Of a DNA stretch of 64,000 nt, positions 50,976 through 59,681 are shown piece by piece. The notes under the pieces were generated by a model, which saw only the letters and a list, made by a program, of their open reading frames with translations, ran no database searches and was not told the origin of the DNA. Position 1 is the stretch's first letter, and each line of letters begins with the position of its first letter. The stretch comes from Candidatus Accumulibacter proximus (lineage in GTDB: Bacteria > Pseudomonadota > Gammaproteobacteria > Burkholderiales > Rhodocyclaceae), in assembly GCA_016709675.1 (NCBI GenBank), contig JADJMH010000001.1, positions 124,001 to 188,000 of the forward strand, in the 5' to 3' direction. Position numbers and translations under genes: made by a program.

Positions 50976-52652
50976 TCAGGCCTTCTTGACGGCCTCGTCG
51001 CGCAGTTCGCGGCGCAGTATCTTGCCGACGTTGGTCTTCGGCAACTCGGCACGGAATTCGACCTGGCCAGGGACCTTGTAGCCGGTCAGGTGCTCCCGAC
51101 AATGGACGATCAAGGCCTCCGCAGTGAGCGCCGGGTCCTTCTTCACAACGAAGATCTTCACTGCCTCTCCCGACTTGTCATGCGGCACGCCGACGGCAGC
51201 AACCTCCAGAACGCCGGGATGCTGGGCCACGACATCCTCGACTTCGTTCGGGTACACGTTGAAGCCCGAGACAAGAATCATGTCTTTCTTGCGGTCCACG
51301 ATACGAACGAAACCGGTTTGGTCCATCACCGCGATATCGCCAGTCAGCAGAAAGCCGTCAGGCATGATGACCTTGGCTGTCTCTTCAGGACGGTTGTAAT
51401 AACCCTTCATGACCTGCGGACCCCGGATGCAGAGTTCGCCGCGCTCGCCCAACGGTACGTCGACCCCCGCGTCGTTGCGAATGGCGACCTCGGTAGACGA
51501 GATCGGCACACCAATCGCGCCGGTATACGCGGGGATATCGAGCGGATTGATGGTCGCCGCCGGCGACGTTTCCGTCAGGCCATAGGCCTCGATGAGCGGC
51601 TTGCCGGTCACCTGCTTCCATCGTTCTGCGACCGCCCTCTGGACGGCCATCCCGCCGCCGAGCGTGACCTTGAGCTTGCTGAAATCGAGGGCACAAAAGG
51701 CGTCATTGTTCAGCATGGCGTTGAACAGCGTATTGACGCCAGTGATGACCGTGAAGGGATACTTGCCGAGTTCTGCGACAAAGCCAGGAATGTCGCGCGG
51801 ATTGGTGATCAGCAGGTTGCTGGCGCCGATCTTGAAAAAGGTGAAGCAGTTCGCCGTCAAGGCGAAAATGTGGTAGAGGGGCAACGCCGTAACGACCATG
51901 TGCTGCTCATCCCCCAACGCCGGCTTGATCCAGGCGTGCGCTTGAGCCAGATTGGCCAGGATGTTGCGATGAATCAGCATGGCGCCTTTCGAGAGGCCCG
52001 TCGTTCCACCCGTGTACTGCAGAAAGGCCAGATCTTCCTGCTTGACCGCGACCGCCTTCAGCTCGGCTGACGCCCCCTTGGCGAGCGCGCTCCGGAAATT
52101 GACGGCGTGCGGCAGACTCCATGCCGGGACCATCTTCTTGACATACTTGACGACGAAATTGACGACCGCACCCTTCGGAAAGCCGAGCATGTCGCCTAGA
52201 CGCGCGACCACGATGTGTTTCACCGGCGTTCTCGCCACGACCTGCTCCAGGGTGACGGCGAAGTTCTCGAGGATCACGATGGTGTCGGCGCCCGAATCCT
52301 TGAGTTGATGCTCCAGCTCGCGTGGCGTGTACAGCGGGTTGACATTCACCACCACATAGCCGGCGCGCAGGGCACCGAAAATACAGATGGGATACTGCAG
52401 CACATTCGGCATCATCAGAGCCACCCGGGCCCCCTGAGGCAACTTGATAACCGACTGCAGGTAAGCGGCAAAATCCCGCGACAGCTTGTCGAGTTCCGCG
52501 TAGGTGATCTCCACCCCCATGTTGATATACGCCACGCGGTCGCGATACTTTGCGACGCTTTTCTCAAACAGCTCGCCAAGCGACTGAAACTCGCTCAAAT
52601 CAACCTCAGCGGGCACGCCCTCTTGATAGCTCTTCAGCCAGATCTTCTCCAC
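50976..52652 (-). CDS. fadD: Long-chain fatty-acid-CoA ligase
   Basis: The 558-residue adenylate-forming enzyme has the AMP-binding motif LQYTGGTTGLSKGAMLIHRN, an A5-type AYGLTETSPAATINP, GERGELCIRGPQVMKGYYNR, FLLTGDIAVMDQTGFVRIVD, RKKDMILVSGFNVYPNEVED and the C-terminal catalytic lysine in PKTNVGKILRRELRD. It activates fatty acids to acyl-CoA for beta-oxidation or lipid synthesis. The GTG start at 52652 is fixed by caggaggagagca immediately upstream. Within this window it may feed the acyl-CoA-binding protein and WS/DGAT encoded about 8 kb away, which is inference. Confidence 0.93.
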   Translation of the reverse strand: MEKIWLKSYQEGVPAEVDLSEFQSLGELFEKSVAKYRDRVAYINMGVEITYAELDKLSRDFAAYLQSVIKLPQGARVALMMPNVLQYPICIFGALRAGYVVVNVNPLYTPRELEHQLKDSGADTIVILENFAVTLEQVVARTPVKHIVVARLGDMLGFPKGAVVNFVVKYVKKMVPAWSLPHAVNFRSALAKGASAELKAVAVKQEDLAFLQYTGGTTGLSKGAMLIHRNILANLAQAHAWIKPALGDEQHMVVTALPLYHIFALTANCFTFFKIGASNLLITNPRDIPGFVAELGKYPFTVITGVNTLFNAMLNNDAFCALDFSKLKVTLGGGMAVQRAVAERWKQVTGKPLIEAYGLTETSPAATINPLDIPAYTGAIGVPISSTEVAIRNDAGVDVPLGERGELCIRGPQVMKGYYNRPEETAKVIMPDGFLLTGDIAVMDQTGFVRIVDRKKDMILVSGFNVYPNEVEDVVAQHPGVLEVAAVGVPHDKSGEAVKIFVVKKDPALTAEALIVHCREHLTGYKVPGQVEFRAELPKTNVGKILRRELRDEAVKKA

Positions 52653-52964
52653 CTGCTCTCCTCCTGAGTGACTTTCTCTGTATAAGAATCGGCGCCGCCA
52701 CCGCCAGCCGTGTCGACGGCCTGCCGCTCGCTTCCCAACCACTGACCGAATGGTTGGCGCTACAGGCTTTATTCTAAATGATTTGTCGCTTCTACCAGCC
52801 GCGTTGACGCATTTTCAGCCGGTGCAAGCGAACCAGGGCCCGCCGGCGGAGACCAGGCACAGACTGTGCTCATGGCTTCCTTCTTTCACTTGGCCAGGCA
52901 ACGCCCAGCCACGCCCTAGCGTTGGACGGCTGCCACGAAAAGCAGCGGAGGCGGCCGGCCAGAC
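52653..52964. other. 312-bp gap between fadD and fdxA; no gene recognised
   Basis: The segment contains the upstream region of fadD (a minus-strand TATACAG-like sequence near 52680 is a weak -10 candidate) and the 3' side of fdxA. The open frames are short and without motifs. Confidence 0.45.
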
Positions 52965-53288
52965 TCAACGCAGCAGGTACTTGAGCTTGTCCGGCTTGTT
53001 GTTCCAATCGTCGGCATCGGGCAGCGGTTCGGTCCGTTCAACGATGACCGGCCACGTCCGCGCCAACTCGGCGTTGAGCGCGATGAACCGACGCTGCGTT
53101 TCCGGCACATCGTCCTCGGCAAAGATGGCTTCGGCCGGACATTCCGGCACACAAAGCGTGCAATCGATGCACTCTTCAGGGTCGATCACCAGGAAGTTCG
53201 GACCCGCGTGGAAACAGTCCACGGGACAGACGTCAACACAGTCCGTAAACTTGCACTTGATACAGTTCTCAGTCACTACGTACGTCAT
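52965..53288 (-). CDS. fdxA: 7Fe-8S ferredoxin FdxA
   Basis: The 107-residue protein matches Azotobacter-type ferredoxin I: YVVTENCIKCKFTDCVDVCP followed by VDCFHAGPNFLVIDPEECID and CTLCVPECPAEAIF, and the typical tail (FIALNAELARTWPVI … PLPDADDW). The cysteine pattern supports a 3Fe-4S plus a 4Fe-4S cluster. It is a cytoplasmic low-potential electron carrier. ATG 53288 is preceded by agaag; a GTG six bases upstream is possible. It is transcribed divergently from trxA. Confidence 0.93.
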   Translation of the reverse strand: MTYVVTENCIKCKFTDCVDVCPVDCFHAGPNFLVIDPEECIDCTLCVPECPAEAIFAEDDVPETQRRFIALNAELARTWPVIVERTEPLPDADDWNNKPDKLKYLLR

Positions 53289-53477
53289 CGTCACGCTTCT
53301 GCAGATTTGGACGCTGCAGACTATAGCGTATTTGGCGTCTCCGAGACAGACCCACGGCTTCCATTAATCGGATTTTTTCGCTAGCATTGCAAAGCTGGCC
53401 GGCCGGAGCACGGGCCAGACGCCATGCCACCCAATGCCGCCAGGCACTCCTTCCCAGACCCCGCAAGAGGCTTTTAG

Positions 53478-53804
53478 ATGAGCGAACATATCCATCACGT
53501 TACGGACGACAGCTTTGGCAGCGAAGTGCTGCAATCGGTCGAGCCTGTTCTCGTCGATTACTGGGCCGAATGGTGCGGTCCATGCAAAATGATTGCACCA
53601 CTGCTGGACGACATCGCCGTTGACTATGCCGGCCGTTTGAAGGTCGTCAAGTTGAATATCGACGACAATCAGAGAACGCCAGCCAGTTATGGCATCCGTG
53701 GCATCCCGACGCTGATGCTGTTCAAGAACGGCAACATCGAAGCCACCAAGGTCGGCGCGCTCTCGCGATCGCAACTGATCAGCTTCATTGACAACAACCT
53801 CTAA
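53478..53804 (+). CDS. trxA: Thioredoxin 1
   Basis: The 108-residue protein has the thioredoxin active site YWAEWCGPCKMIAPLLDDIA, then LKVVKLNIDDNQRTPASYGI and the cis-proline turn RGIPTLMLFKNGNIEATKVG. It is a general cytoplasmic disulfide reductase and also the electron source for DsbD. It is followed, as in many proteobacteria, by rho. Confidence 0.96.
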   Translation: MSEHIHHVTDDSFGSEVLQSVEPVLVDYWAEWCGPCKMIAPLLDDIAVDYAGRLKVVKLNIDDNQRTPASYGIRGIPTLMLFKNGNIEATKVGALSRSQLISFIDNNL

Positions 53805-54033
53805 ACTCGCTACGCTCCCAGCCTGAAGATTTCCTGGGTACATGGCCTGCCCCTAGTTCCCTGCGGGCCCGTACAACACCTTCAGGCACCCTCTCCCTTT
53901 AGCAGCACCCCTGCCGGCTTCACGGCCTCCCCGTGGCACGCGTCCGATTCGCGGCGGCGCGCAACACAGCGCGTTGGGTTCTTCCCTGTCGGGTTCTTCC
54001 CTGTCGGATTCTTTCCTTTTTCGTCTCCCGCAC
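53805..54033. other. Intergenic leader region between trxA and rho
   Basis: These 229 bp are likely the rho leader, since rho is commonly autoregulated through its 5' region. A tandem repeat lies just before the start (separate entry). No clear intrinsic terminator for trxA is seen. Confidence 0.5.
53976..54019. repeat. Tandem 15-bp repeat in the rho leader
   Basis: gggttcttccctgtc occurs twice back to back (53976-53990, 53991-54005), followed by a degenerate third unit (ggattctttccttt). It lies 15 bp upstream of the rho start codon and is pyrimidine-rich, so it could be bound by Rho or influence initiation. Confidence 0.7.
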
Positions 54034-55290
54034 ATGCACCTATCCGAACTCAAAGCACTCCATGTAAGCCAGCTTCTGGACATGGCCATCAACAACAATG
54101 TCGAGGGCGCCAACCGGCTGCGCAAGCACGAATTGATCTTTGCGCTGCTCAAGAATCAGGCCAGGAAAGGGGAGAGCATCTTCGGCGACGGAACGCTTGA
54201 AACACTCTCTGATGGCTTTGGCTTCCTCCGTTCGCCGGACACCTCGTATCTCGCCAGCACTGACGACATCTACGTCAGCCCAAGCCAGATCCGACGCTTC
54301 AACCTGCATACCGGCGACACCATCGAGGGCGAGATCCGAACACCGAAGGATGGCGAACGTTATTTTGCGCTGGTCAAGGTCGACCGGATCAACGGCGAAG
54401 CACCAGAGGCATCGAAGAACAAGATTCTCTTCGAGAACCTGACGCCCTTACACCCTGCCGAACATCTGCAACTCGAGCGTGACATCCGCGGCGAAGAGAA
54501 CATTACCAGCCGCATCATCGACATCATCGCACCGATCGGCAAGGGCCAGCGCGGCCTGCTGGTGGCCAGCCCGAAAAGCGGCAAGACCGTGATGATGCAG
54601 CACATCGCGCACGCCATCACCACCAATCATCCGGACGTCACGGTCATCGTCCTCCTGATCGATGAACGCCCGGAGGAGGTCACGGAGATGACGCGCTCGG
54701 TGCGTGGTGAAGTCGTCGCATCGACCTTCGATGAACCGGCGACGCGCCACGTCCAGGTGGCCGAGATGGTCATCGAGAAAGCCAAGCGCCTGATCGAGCA
54801 CAAGCGGGATGTTGTGATTCTACTTGACTCGATTACCCGTCTGGCGCGCGCCTACAATACCGTCCAGCCGGCGTCCGGCAAGGTGCTGACGGGTGGTGTC
54901 GATGCCAATGCGCTGCAGAAGCCAAAGCGCTTCTTCGGTGCTGCCCGCAACATCGAGGAAGGTGGTTCGCTGACCATCATCGCCACGGCGCTGATCGATA
55001 CAGGCAGCCGGATGGACGATGTCATCTACGAAGAGTTCAAAGGCACGGGAAACATGGAAATCCACCTCGACCGCCGCATGGCCGAGAAACGCGTGTACCC
55101 GGCGATCAACGTCAATCGCTCCGGAACACGCCGCGAAGAACTCTTGCTGAAGCCGGATGTGCTGCAAAAGATGTGGGTTCTTCGCAAGCTGCTCTACAAC
55201 ATGGACGATCTCGAAGCGATGGAATTTCTGCTCGACAAGATCAAGGCAACCAAGAACAACGCGGAATTCTTCGATTCGATGCGCCGCTGA
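54034..55290 (+). CDS. rho: Transcription termination factor Rho
   Basis: The 418-residue hexameric RNA helicase starts MHLSELKALHVSQLLDMAIN. It has an RNA-binding cold-shock-like domain (GDGTLETLSDGFGFLRSPDT … YVSPSQIRRFNLHTGDTIEG), Walker A in LLVASPKSGKTVMMQHIAHA, VIVLLIDERPEEVTEMTRSV, Walker B VVILLDSITRLARAYNTVQP, and the R-loop LDRRMAEKRVYPAINVNRSG. It terminates transcripts genome-wide. It is separated from trxA by a repeat-containing leader and followed by rpmE. Confidence 0.97.
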   Translation: MHLSELKALHVSQLLDMAINNNVEGANRLRKHELIFALLKNQARKGESIFGDGTLETLSDGFGFLRSPDTSYLASTDDIYVSPSQIRRFNLHTGDTIEGEIRTPKDGERYFALVKVDRINGEAPEASKNKILFENLTPLHPAEHLQLERDIRGEENITSRIIDIIAPIGKGQRGLLVASPKSGKTVMMQHIAHAITTNHPDVTVIVLLIDERPEEVTEMTRSVRGEVVASTFDEPATRHVQVAEMVIEKAKRLIEHKRDVVILLDSITRLARAYNTVQPASGKVLTGGVDANALQKPKRFFGAARNIEEGGSLTIIATALIDTGSRMDDVIYEEFKGTGNMEIHLDRRMAEKRVYPAINVNRSGTRREELLLKPDVLQKMWVLRKLLYNMDDLEAMEFLLDKIKATKNNAEFFDSMRR

Positions 55291-55482
55291 TCACTCGGGC
55301 GGGTGTCTCAGGAAAGGCAAACCACAGCACCGGAATCCATCCTTCGCTGTCAACGCCACCGGAGCCCGGATTGCAGATGCTGCAGAAATCACCGATAATC
55401 GCGGTTTATCCAGACTCCTCATGTTTCGGGCGTCGCCTTGTCGCGGCGATTCGACAGATCTAACGCACAGGAAAAGCACCAG

Positions 55483-55698
55483 ATGAAAGACAACATCCAT
55501 CCTGCATACAACGAAATCGCGGTGACCTGCTCCTGCGGCAACACCTTCACCACCCGATCGACCATGAAGAAGCCGCTGCACGTCGAGGTTTGCTCGGCCT
55601 GCCATCCGTTCTATACGGGAAAGCAGAAGATCATCGACACGGCTGGCCGCGTCGAGAAATTCAACCAGAAATACGGCGCCATGCGGAAGCCGGCGTAG
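55483..55698 (+). CDS. rpmE: 50S ribosomal protein L31
   Basis: The 71-residue protein has MKDNIHPAYNEIAVTCSCGN, VCSACHPFYTGKQKIIDTAG and RVEKFNQKYG. It keeps the zinc-binding Cys residues (CSCG … CSAC), so it is the zinc-containing L31 type rather than the zinc-free YkgM-like form. An intrinsic terminator follows 24 bp after the stop. Gene order trxA-rho-rpmE is conserved in related bacteria. Confidence 0.96.
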   Translation: MKDNIHPAYNEIAVTCSCGNTFTTRSTMKKPLHVEVCSACHPFYTGKQKIIDTAGRVEKFNQKYGAMRKPA

Positions 55699-55722
55699 GT
55701 CGGCCGGCAGGGCCGACAGAAG

Positions 55723-55746
55723 AGGCAGCCCCACGGCTGCCTTTTT
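55723..55746 (+). terminator. Intrinsic terminator after rpmE
   Basis: aggcagcc (55723-55730) and ggctgcct (55735-55742) form a GC-rich 8-bp stem with a 4-base loop. A run of T residues (55742-55746) follows, then cgtttcc. This is the clearest rho-independent terminator in the window. Confidence 0.9.
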
Positions 55747-55784
55747 CGTTTCCGTCAACCGACGTTCAGGCGAATACTCTCCAG

Positions 55785-57452
55785 ATGCCAGTTCAACCTG
55801 CGCAGAGCCGCTTCAAGGGGATTCCAATGCCACCCAGCGGCTGGACTCTGGCTGTCCTGCTCGCTCTCTACGTATTCACCGGGCTGATCGGCCACGACCC
55901 GTGGAAACACGATGACGCAATCAGCATCGGCGTGGTCCACGATATCCTCACGAGTGGCCAGTGGCTAACGCCAAGCCTCGCCGGCCGCCCCTATCCTGAA
56001 TCTCCTCTCTACTACTGGGTAGCAGCAGCCTCCGGCTTTCTGTGGTCCTGGCTGTTGCCGTTGCACGAGGGCGCAAGACTGGCCAGCGGCTTGTTCACCC
56101 TGCTCGCCCTGGGCTTCATCCTGCTCGCTGCTCGCGAACTGCACGGTCGGGAGCAAGCGCCGGCTGCGCCCCTGCTGCTGGCCGGCAGCATCGGCTTCCT
56201 GTTCCACGCCCACGAAGCACAGCCCATGCTGGCCACGCTGACTGCACATACCGCCGCCTACTGGGGACTGACCCAGTTCCTTGGCAAGCGGCCACGGCAC
56301 GGCGCTACCTGCTTCGGCGCGGCACTGGGGCTCAGCTTTCTTGCCAACGGCCTGGCAGCCATGCTGCCGCTGCTGCCGGTGGCAGCCTTTGTGGTCTGGC
56401 GATCCGACCATCGCCAACGTTCAGCGCTGCTGCTGCTTGGCTCGCTGCTGCTTGCCTGTGCGCTTGCCGGCGGTTGGCTGGCTGCGCTGTTCATCGCAGC
56501 CCCCGACTACTTCGCGGCATTCTGGCAGGGTGAGTTGGCCCAGCTCGGCGGCAGCGCCCGGCCCTTGCTCAGCTTGCAGCGCCTTCTGCTCATGCTGCCC
56601 TGGTATGCCTGGCCAGCCCTGCCTCTCGCCGGCTGGGCCCTCTGGGCGAAGCGCCGGCAGTTGGCAACCCCCCCGCTGGCCTTTCCAATCTTTGCCTTTC
56701 TGGTGACCTTAGTGCTGGTCAGCCTGTGGTTAGGGGCAGGCAGCGCGCCCGCCTTGTTGCTGCTTCCACCGCTGGTCCTGCTGGCCGTTCCCGGAGTTGC
56801 TTCCCTGCGACGCGGCGCGGCGAACGCTTTCGACTGGTTCGGCATGATGACCTTCAGCGTCTTTGCCCTGCTCGCCTGGATCGGCTGGTCGGCAATGGTC
56901 TTCGGCTGGCCGGAAAAGCTCGCGCGACAGGCCGTTCGACTGGCGCCCGGATTCGTTGCTCATTTCAGCATCCTGGCCGCCGGACTGGCGCTGCTCGGGA
57001 CGTTGATCTGGTGCTGGTTGATTGTCACCAGCCCGCGCTCGCCAATGCGCGGGATCATGCACTGGATGGCCGGTCTGACGCTGTTCTGGCTGTTGATTGC
57101 GACGCTCTGGATGCCATGGATCGACTACGGGAAAAGCTATCGTCAGGTGGCTGCGTCCCTGGCCAGGGCCCTGCCCCTAAAGCACCGTTGCATCATCAAC
57201 GTCAACGCCGCCAACTCGATTCTCGGCGCCCTGGATTATTTCGAGGATATACGGACCGTTGCAGCGAGATCCCCTGGCGCGAAGAACTGTGACCTGCTGC
57301 TCATGCAGGGTCCAACCAGAGACGGCGACGTCTCGACGGCTGCCGGCTGGGAAAAAATCTGGGAAGGAGGTCGCCCAGTCGACCGCCGTGCCAGCGAGAA
57401 GCTATACCTTTACCGGCGCGAAGCAAAAAGAGTCACCTCGTCCGGCAAGTGA
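55785..57452 (+). CDS. ArnT/PMT-like integral membrane glycosyltransferase
   Basis: The 555-residue protein has about a dozen membrane helices in the first 470 residues. An early loop carries GHDPWKHDDAISIGVVHDIL (an acidic DD pair like the ArnT/PMT catalytic loop) and GRPYPESPLYYWVAAASGFL. A soluble tail follows. Such enzymes transfer a sugar from an undecaprenyl-phosphate donor to lipid A or a protein, but donor and acceptor cannot be predicted. ATG 55785 is used; ATG 55827 (MPPSGWTL) is an alternative. It ends 31 bp before the convergent orn gene. Confidence 0.75.
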   Translation: MPVQPAQSRFKGIPMPPSGWTLAVLLALYVFTGLIGHDPWKHDDAISIGVVHDILTSGQWLTPSLAGRPYPESPLYYWVAAASGFLWSWLLPLHEGARLASGLFTLLALGFILLAARELHGREQAPAAPLLLAGSIGFLFHAHEAQPMLATLTAHTAAYWGLTQFLGKRPRHGATCFGAALGLSFLANGLAAMLPLLPVAAFVVWRSDHRQRSALLLLGSLLLACALAGGWLAALFIAAPDYFAAFWQGELAQLGGSARPLLSLQRLLLMLPWYAWPALPLAGWALWAKRRQLATPPLAFPIFAFLVTLVLVSLWLGAGSAPALLLLPPLVLLAVPGVASLRRGAANAFDWFGMMTFSVFALLAWIGWSAMVFGWPEKLARQAVRLAPGFVAHFSILAAGLALLGTLIWCWLIVTSPRSPMRGIMHWMAGLTLFWLLIATLWMPWIDYGKSYRQVAASLARALPLKHRCIINVNAANSILGALDYFEDIRTVAARSPGAKNCDLLLMQGPTRDGDVSTAAGWEKIWEGGRPVDRRASEKLYLYRREAKRVTSSGK

Positions 57453-57483
57453 GGCGGGCAGGAGCGCAGAGCAAGCAGCGCCG

Positions 57484-58029
57484 TCAAAGCCTGATGAAAT
57501 GCTCGCGGTAATACTCCAACTCAGCAATCGACTCGCGGATGTCGGCAAGCGCGGTGTGCTCAGCCCGCTTGACAAAGCCCTTGGCGAGCCCGGGTTTCCA
57601 GCGGCGGCAGAGTTCCTTCAGCGTGCTGACATCGAGGTTTCGATAGTGAAACCAGGCTTCAAGCCGCGGCATGTACCTGGCCATGAAGCGCCGGTCCTGC
57701 CCAATCGAGTTGCCGCACATCGGACTGGCAGCCTGCGGCACGTAGGACTGCACGAAAGCCAACGCAGCCGCTTCAACAGCGACCTCGTCGAGCACTGACG
57801 CCCGGACCCGCTCGATCAGACCGGAGCGCGCATGCGTTGTCCGATTCCACTCATCCATCGCCGCAAGACAGGCATCCTCCTGGTGTACGGCCCACACCGG
57901 TGATTCGGCGACGGTCGTCAATTGGCTGTCGGTCACGACCATCGCCAGTTCGATGATGCGATCCCGATCAGGTTCCAGACCGGTCATTTCCATATCCAGC
58001 CACACGAGGTGATTGGCATCCTGTGCCAT
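57484..58029 (-). CDS. orn: Oligoribonuclease
   Basis: The 181-residue DEDDh exonuclease has HLVWLDMEMTGLEPDRDRII (D-x-E), MDEWNRTTHARSGLIERV, MCGNSIGQDRRFMARYMPRL (Asp), YRNLDVSTLKELCRRWKPGL and AEHTALADIRESIAELEYYR (His…Asp). It degrades short RNA fragments and pGpG, so it links RNA turnover with c-di-GMP removal. It diverges from the M48 protease gene by 43 bp. Confidence 0.95.
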   Translation of the reverse strand: MAQDANHLVWLDMEMTGLEPDRDRIIELAMVVTDSQLTTVAESPVWAVHQEDACLAAMDEWNRTTHARSGLIERVRASVLDEVAVEAAALAFVQSYVPQAASPMCGNSIGQDRRFMARYMPRLEAWFHYRNLDVSTLKELCRRWKPGLAKGFVKRAEHTALADIRESIAELEYYREHFIRL

Positions 58030-58072
58030 ATAATCCGCCTGAACTCCAAAAACAGGATTGTGTCACAGACGC

Positions 58073-59311
58073 ATGCTCAATACCTTCTCCTTCGCCTTCC
58101 TTGCCGCCCTGGTGTTGATGTGCGCCCTGCGCCTCTGGCTGGCGCAACGTCAGATTTCGCATGTCGTTGCTCATCGCGGGTGGGTACCCCCTGGTTTTGC
58201 CGATCGAATCGGCCTCGACGCCCATCAGAAGGCCGCCGACTATACCGTCGTTCGCACCCGCTTCGGCGCAGTAGGTCTGGTCGTCGAGGTGGCCGTTCTG
58301 CTCGCCTTCACGTTCGGCGGTGGCCTGCAGACATTGCATGAATTCTGGTCGGTACGGCTCGACGGCCTGACCTACGGCGTTGCAGTGATCTTCAGCGTCG
58401 CACTGATATCCGCCATCGTTGATCTACCCCTGGCCCTCTATCGTCAGTTTGTCATTGAGGCCAAATTCGGCTTCAACCGCATGACGGCAAAGATCTTTCT
58501 CAGCGATCTGCTGAAACAGGCGGTATTGGGCGTTGTTGTCGGCACACCAGTGCTGCTGGCCGTGCTCTGGCTGATGGACAGAATGGGGCAGCTATGGTGG
58601 CTCCACGTCTGGCTCTTCTGGTGCGCCTTCAATCTGCTGCTCCTGTTCATCTATCCAACCTGGATCGCGCCGCTCTTCAACAAGTTCGCGCCGCTCGACG
58701 ATGCCCAGCTCAAAGCGCGCGTCGAGGCGCTGCTGGCCCGTTGCGGCTTCACCAGCTCAGGGTTCTTCGTGATGGACGGTTCGCGACGTTCACGCCACGG
58801 CAACGCCTACTTCACTGGCTTCGGCAAGACCAAGCGCATCGTCTTCTTCGATACGCTGCTCGGCCGTCTGCGCCCTGTCGAGGTCGAAGCCGTACTGGCG
58901 CACGAACTGGGGCACTTCAAGCACCGGCACGTGCTCAAGCGGATCGCGATGCTGTTCACCATTTCGCTCGGCTTTCTCGCTCTGCTCGGCCAGCTGATCG
59001 ATGCCGAGTGGTTCTTCAACGGTCTCGGCCTTGCTACCCAGAATACCGCCCTGGGACTGATTCTCTTCTTCCTCGTCGGACCCGTTTTCACCTTCCTCCT
59101 GACGCCGCTCATGAGTCTGCTGTCCCGTCGCGATGAGTTCGAAGCCGACCGTTACGCGGCAGCACACGCCTCGGCAAGCGATCTTGTGACCGCGCTGGTG
59201 AAGCTCTATGAAGATAATGCCGCGACCTTGACCCCCGACCCGCTACACTCACTGTTCTATGATTCACATCCACCCGCTGCCCTGCGCATCGCCCGACTGC
59301 AGGGAACTTGA
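58073..59311 (+). CDS. M48-family membrane metalloprotease (Ste24-like)
   Basis: The 412-residue protein has a Ste24/CAAX-protease architecture: several N-terminal helices, LALYRQFVIEAKFGFNRMTA, the long helix TWIAPLFNKFAPLDDAQLKA, then the zinc site VEAVLAHELGHFKHRHVLKR and C-terminal EFEADRYAAAHA. This is a zinc endopeptidase of the inner membrane, involved in membrane-protein quality control or processing. ATG 58073 is chosen; a GTG at 58058 would add five residues. phhB follows. Confidence 0.9.
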   Translation: MLNTFSFAFLAALVLMCALRLWLAQRQISHVVAHRGWVPPGFADRIGLDAHQKAADYTVVRTRFGAVGLVVEVAVLLAFTFGGGLQTLHEFWSVRLDGLTYGVAVIFSVALISAIVDLPLALYRQFVIEAKFGFNRMTAKIFLSDLLKQAVLGVVVGTPVLLAVLWLMDRMGQLWWLHVWLFWCAFNLLLLFIYPTWIAPLFNKFAPLDDAQLKARVEALLARCGFTSSGFFVMDGSRRSRHGNAYFTGFGKTKRIVFFDTLLGRLRPVEVEAVLAHELGHFKHRHVLKRIAMLFTISLGFLALLGQLIDAEWFFNGLGLATQNTALGLILFFLVGPVFTFLLTPLMSLLSRRDEFEADRYAAAHASASDLVTALVKLYEDNAATLTPDPLHSLFYDSHPPAALRIARLQGT

Positions 59312-59336
59312 CCACGCACCAGAACGATGCCAAACG

Positions 59337-59681
59337 ATGATGACCGAACCGCAACTTGCCCGCGAACATTGTCGCCCGCTGCGTGGCCGCGAACACTCAC
59401 TGGATCAATCACAGGCGTCTGTGCTGCTCGCCAGCCTGCCGGGCTGGCAGATTGTCGACCCGGGCCAGCTGCTGCAGAAAGAATTCACCTTTGCCAGCTA
59501 CACGGCCACCCTGTTGTTCGTCAACACCGTGGCGGGCCTGGCTGAACGCGAAAACCATCACCCCGATCTGGAAGTCGGCTACGGCCGTGTCAAGGTCAGT
59601 TACTGCACGCACGACGTCGGCGGCCTGTCACGCAACGATTTCATCTGCGCCGCCAAGATCGAAGCATTGGCCGGGATTTGA
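59337..59681 (+). CDS. Pterin-4a-carbinolamine dehydratase
   Basis: From ATG 59337 the product has 114 residues. It has LPGWQIVDPGQLLQKEFTFA, FVNTVAGLAERENHHPDLEV and GYGRVKVSYCTHDVGGLSRN, including the conserved ENHHP histidines of the family. It dehydrates the pterin carbinolamine formed by aromatic-amino-acid hydroxylases and is also found in strains without them. A second ATG lies directly after the first. The stop overlaps the rsgA start (TTGA). Confidence 0.9.
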   Translation: MMTEPQLAREHCRPLRGREHSLDQSQASVLLASLPGWQIVDPGQLLQKEFTFASYTATLLFVNTVAGLAERENHHPDLEVGYGRVKVSYCTHDVGGLSRNDFICAAKIEALAGI

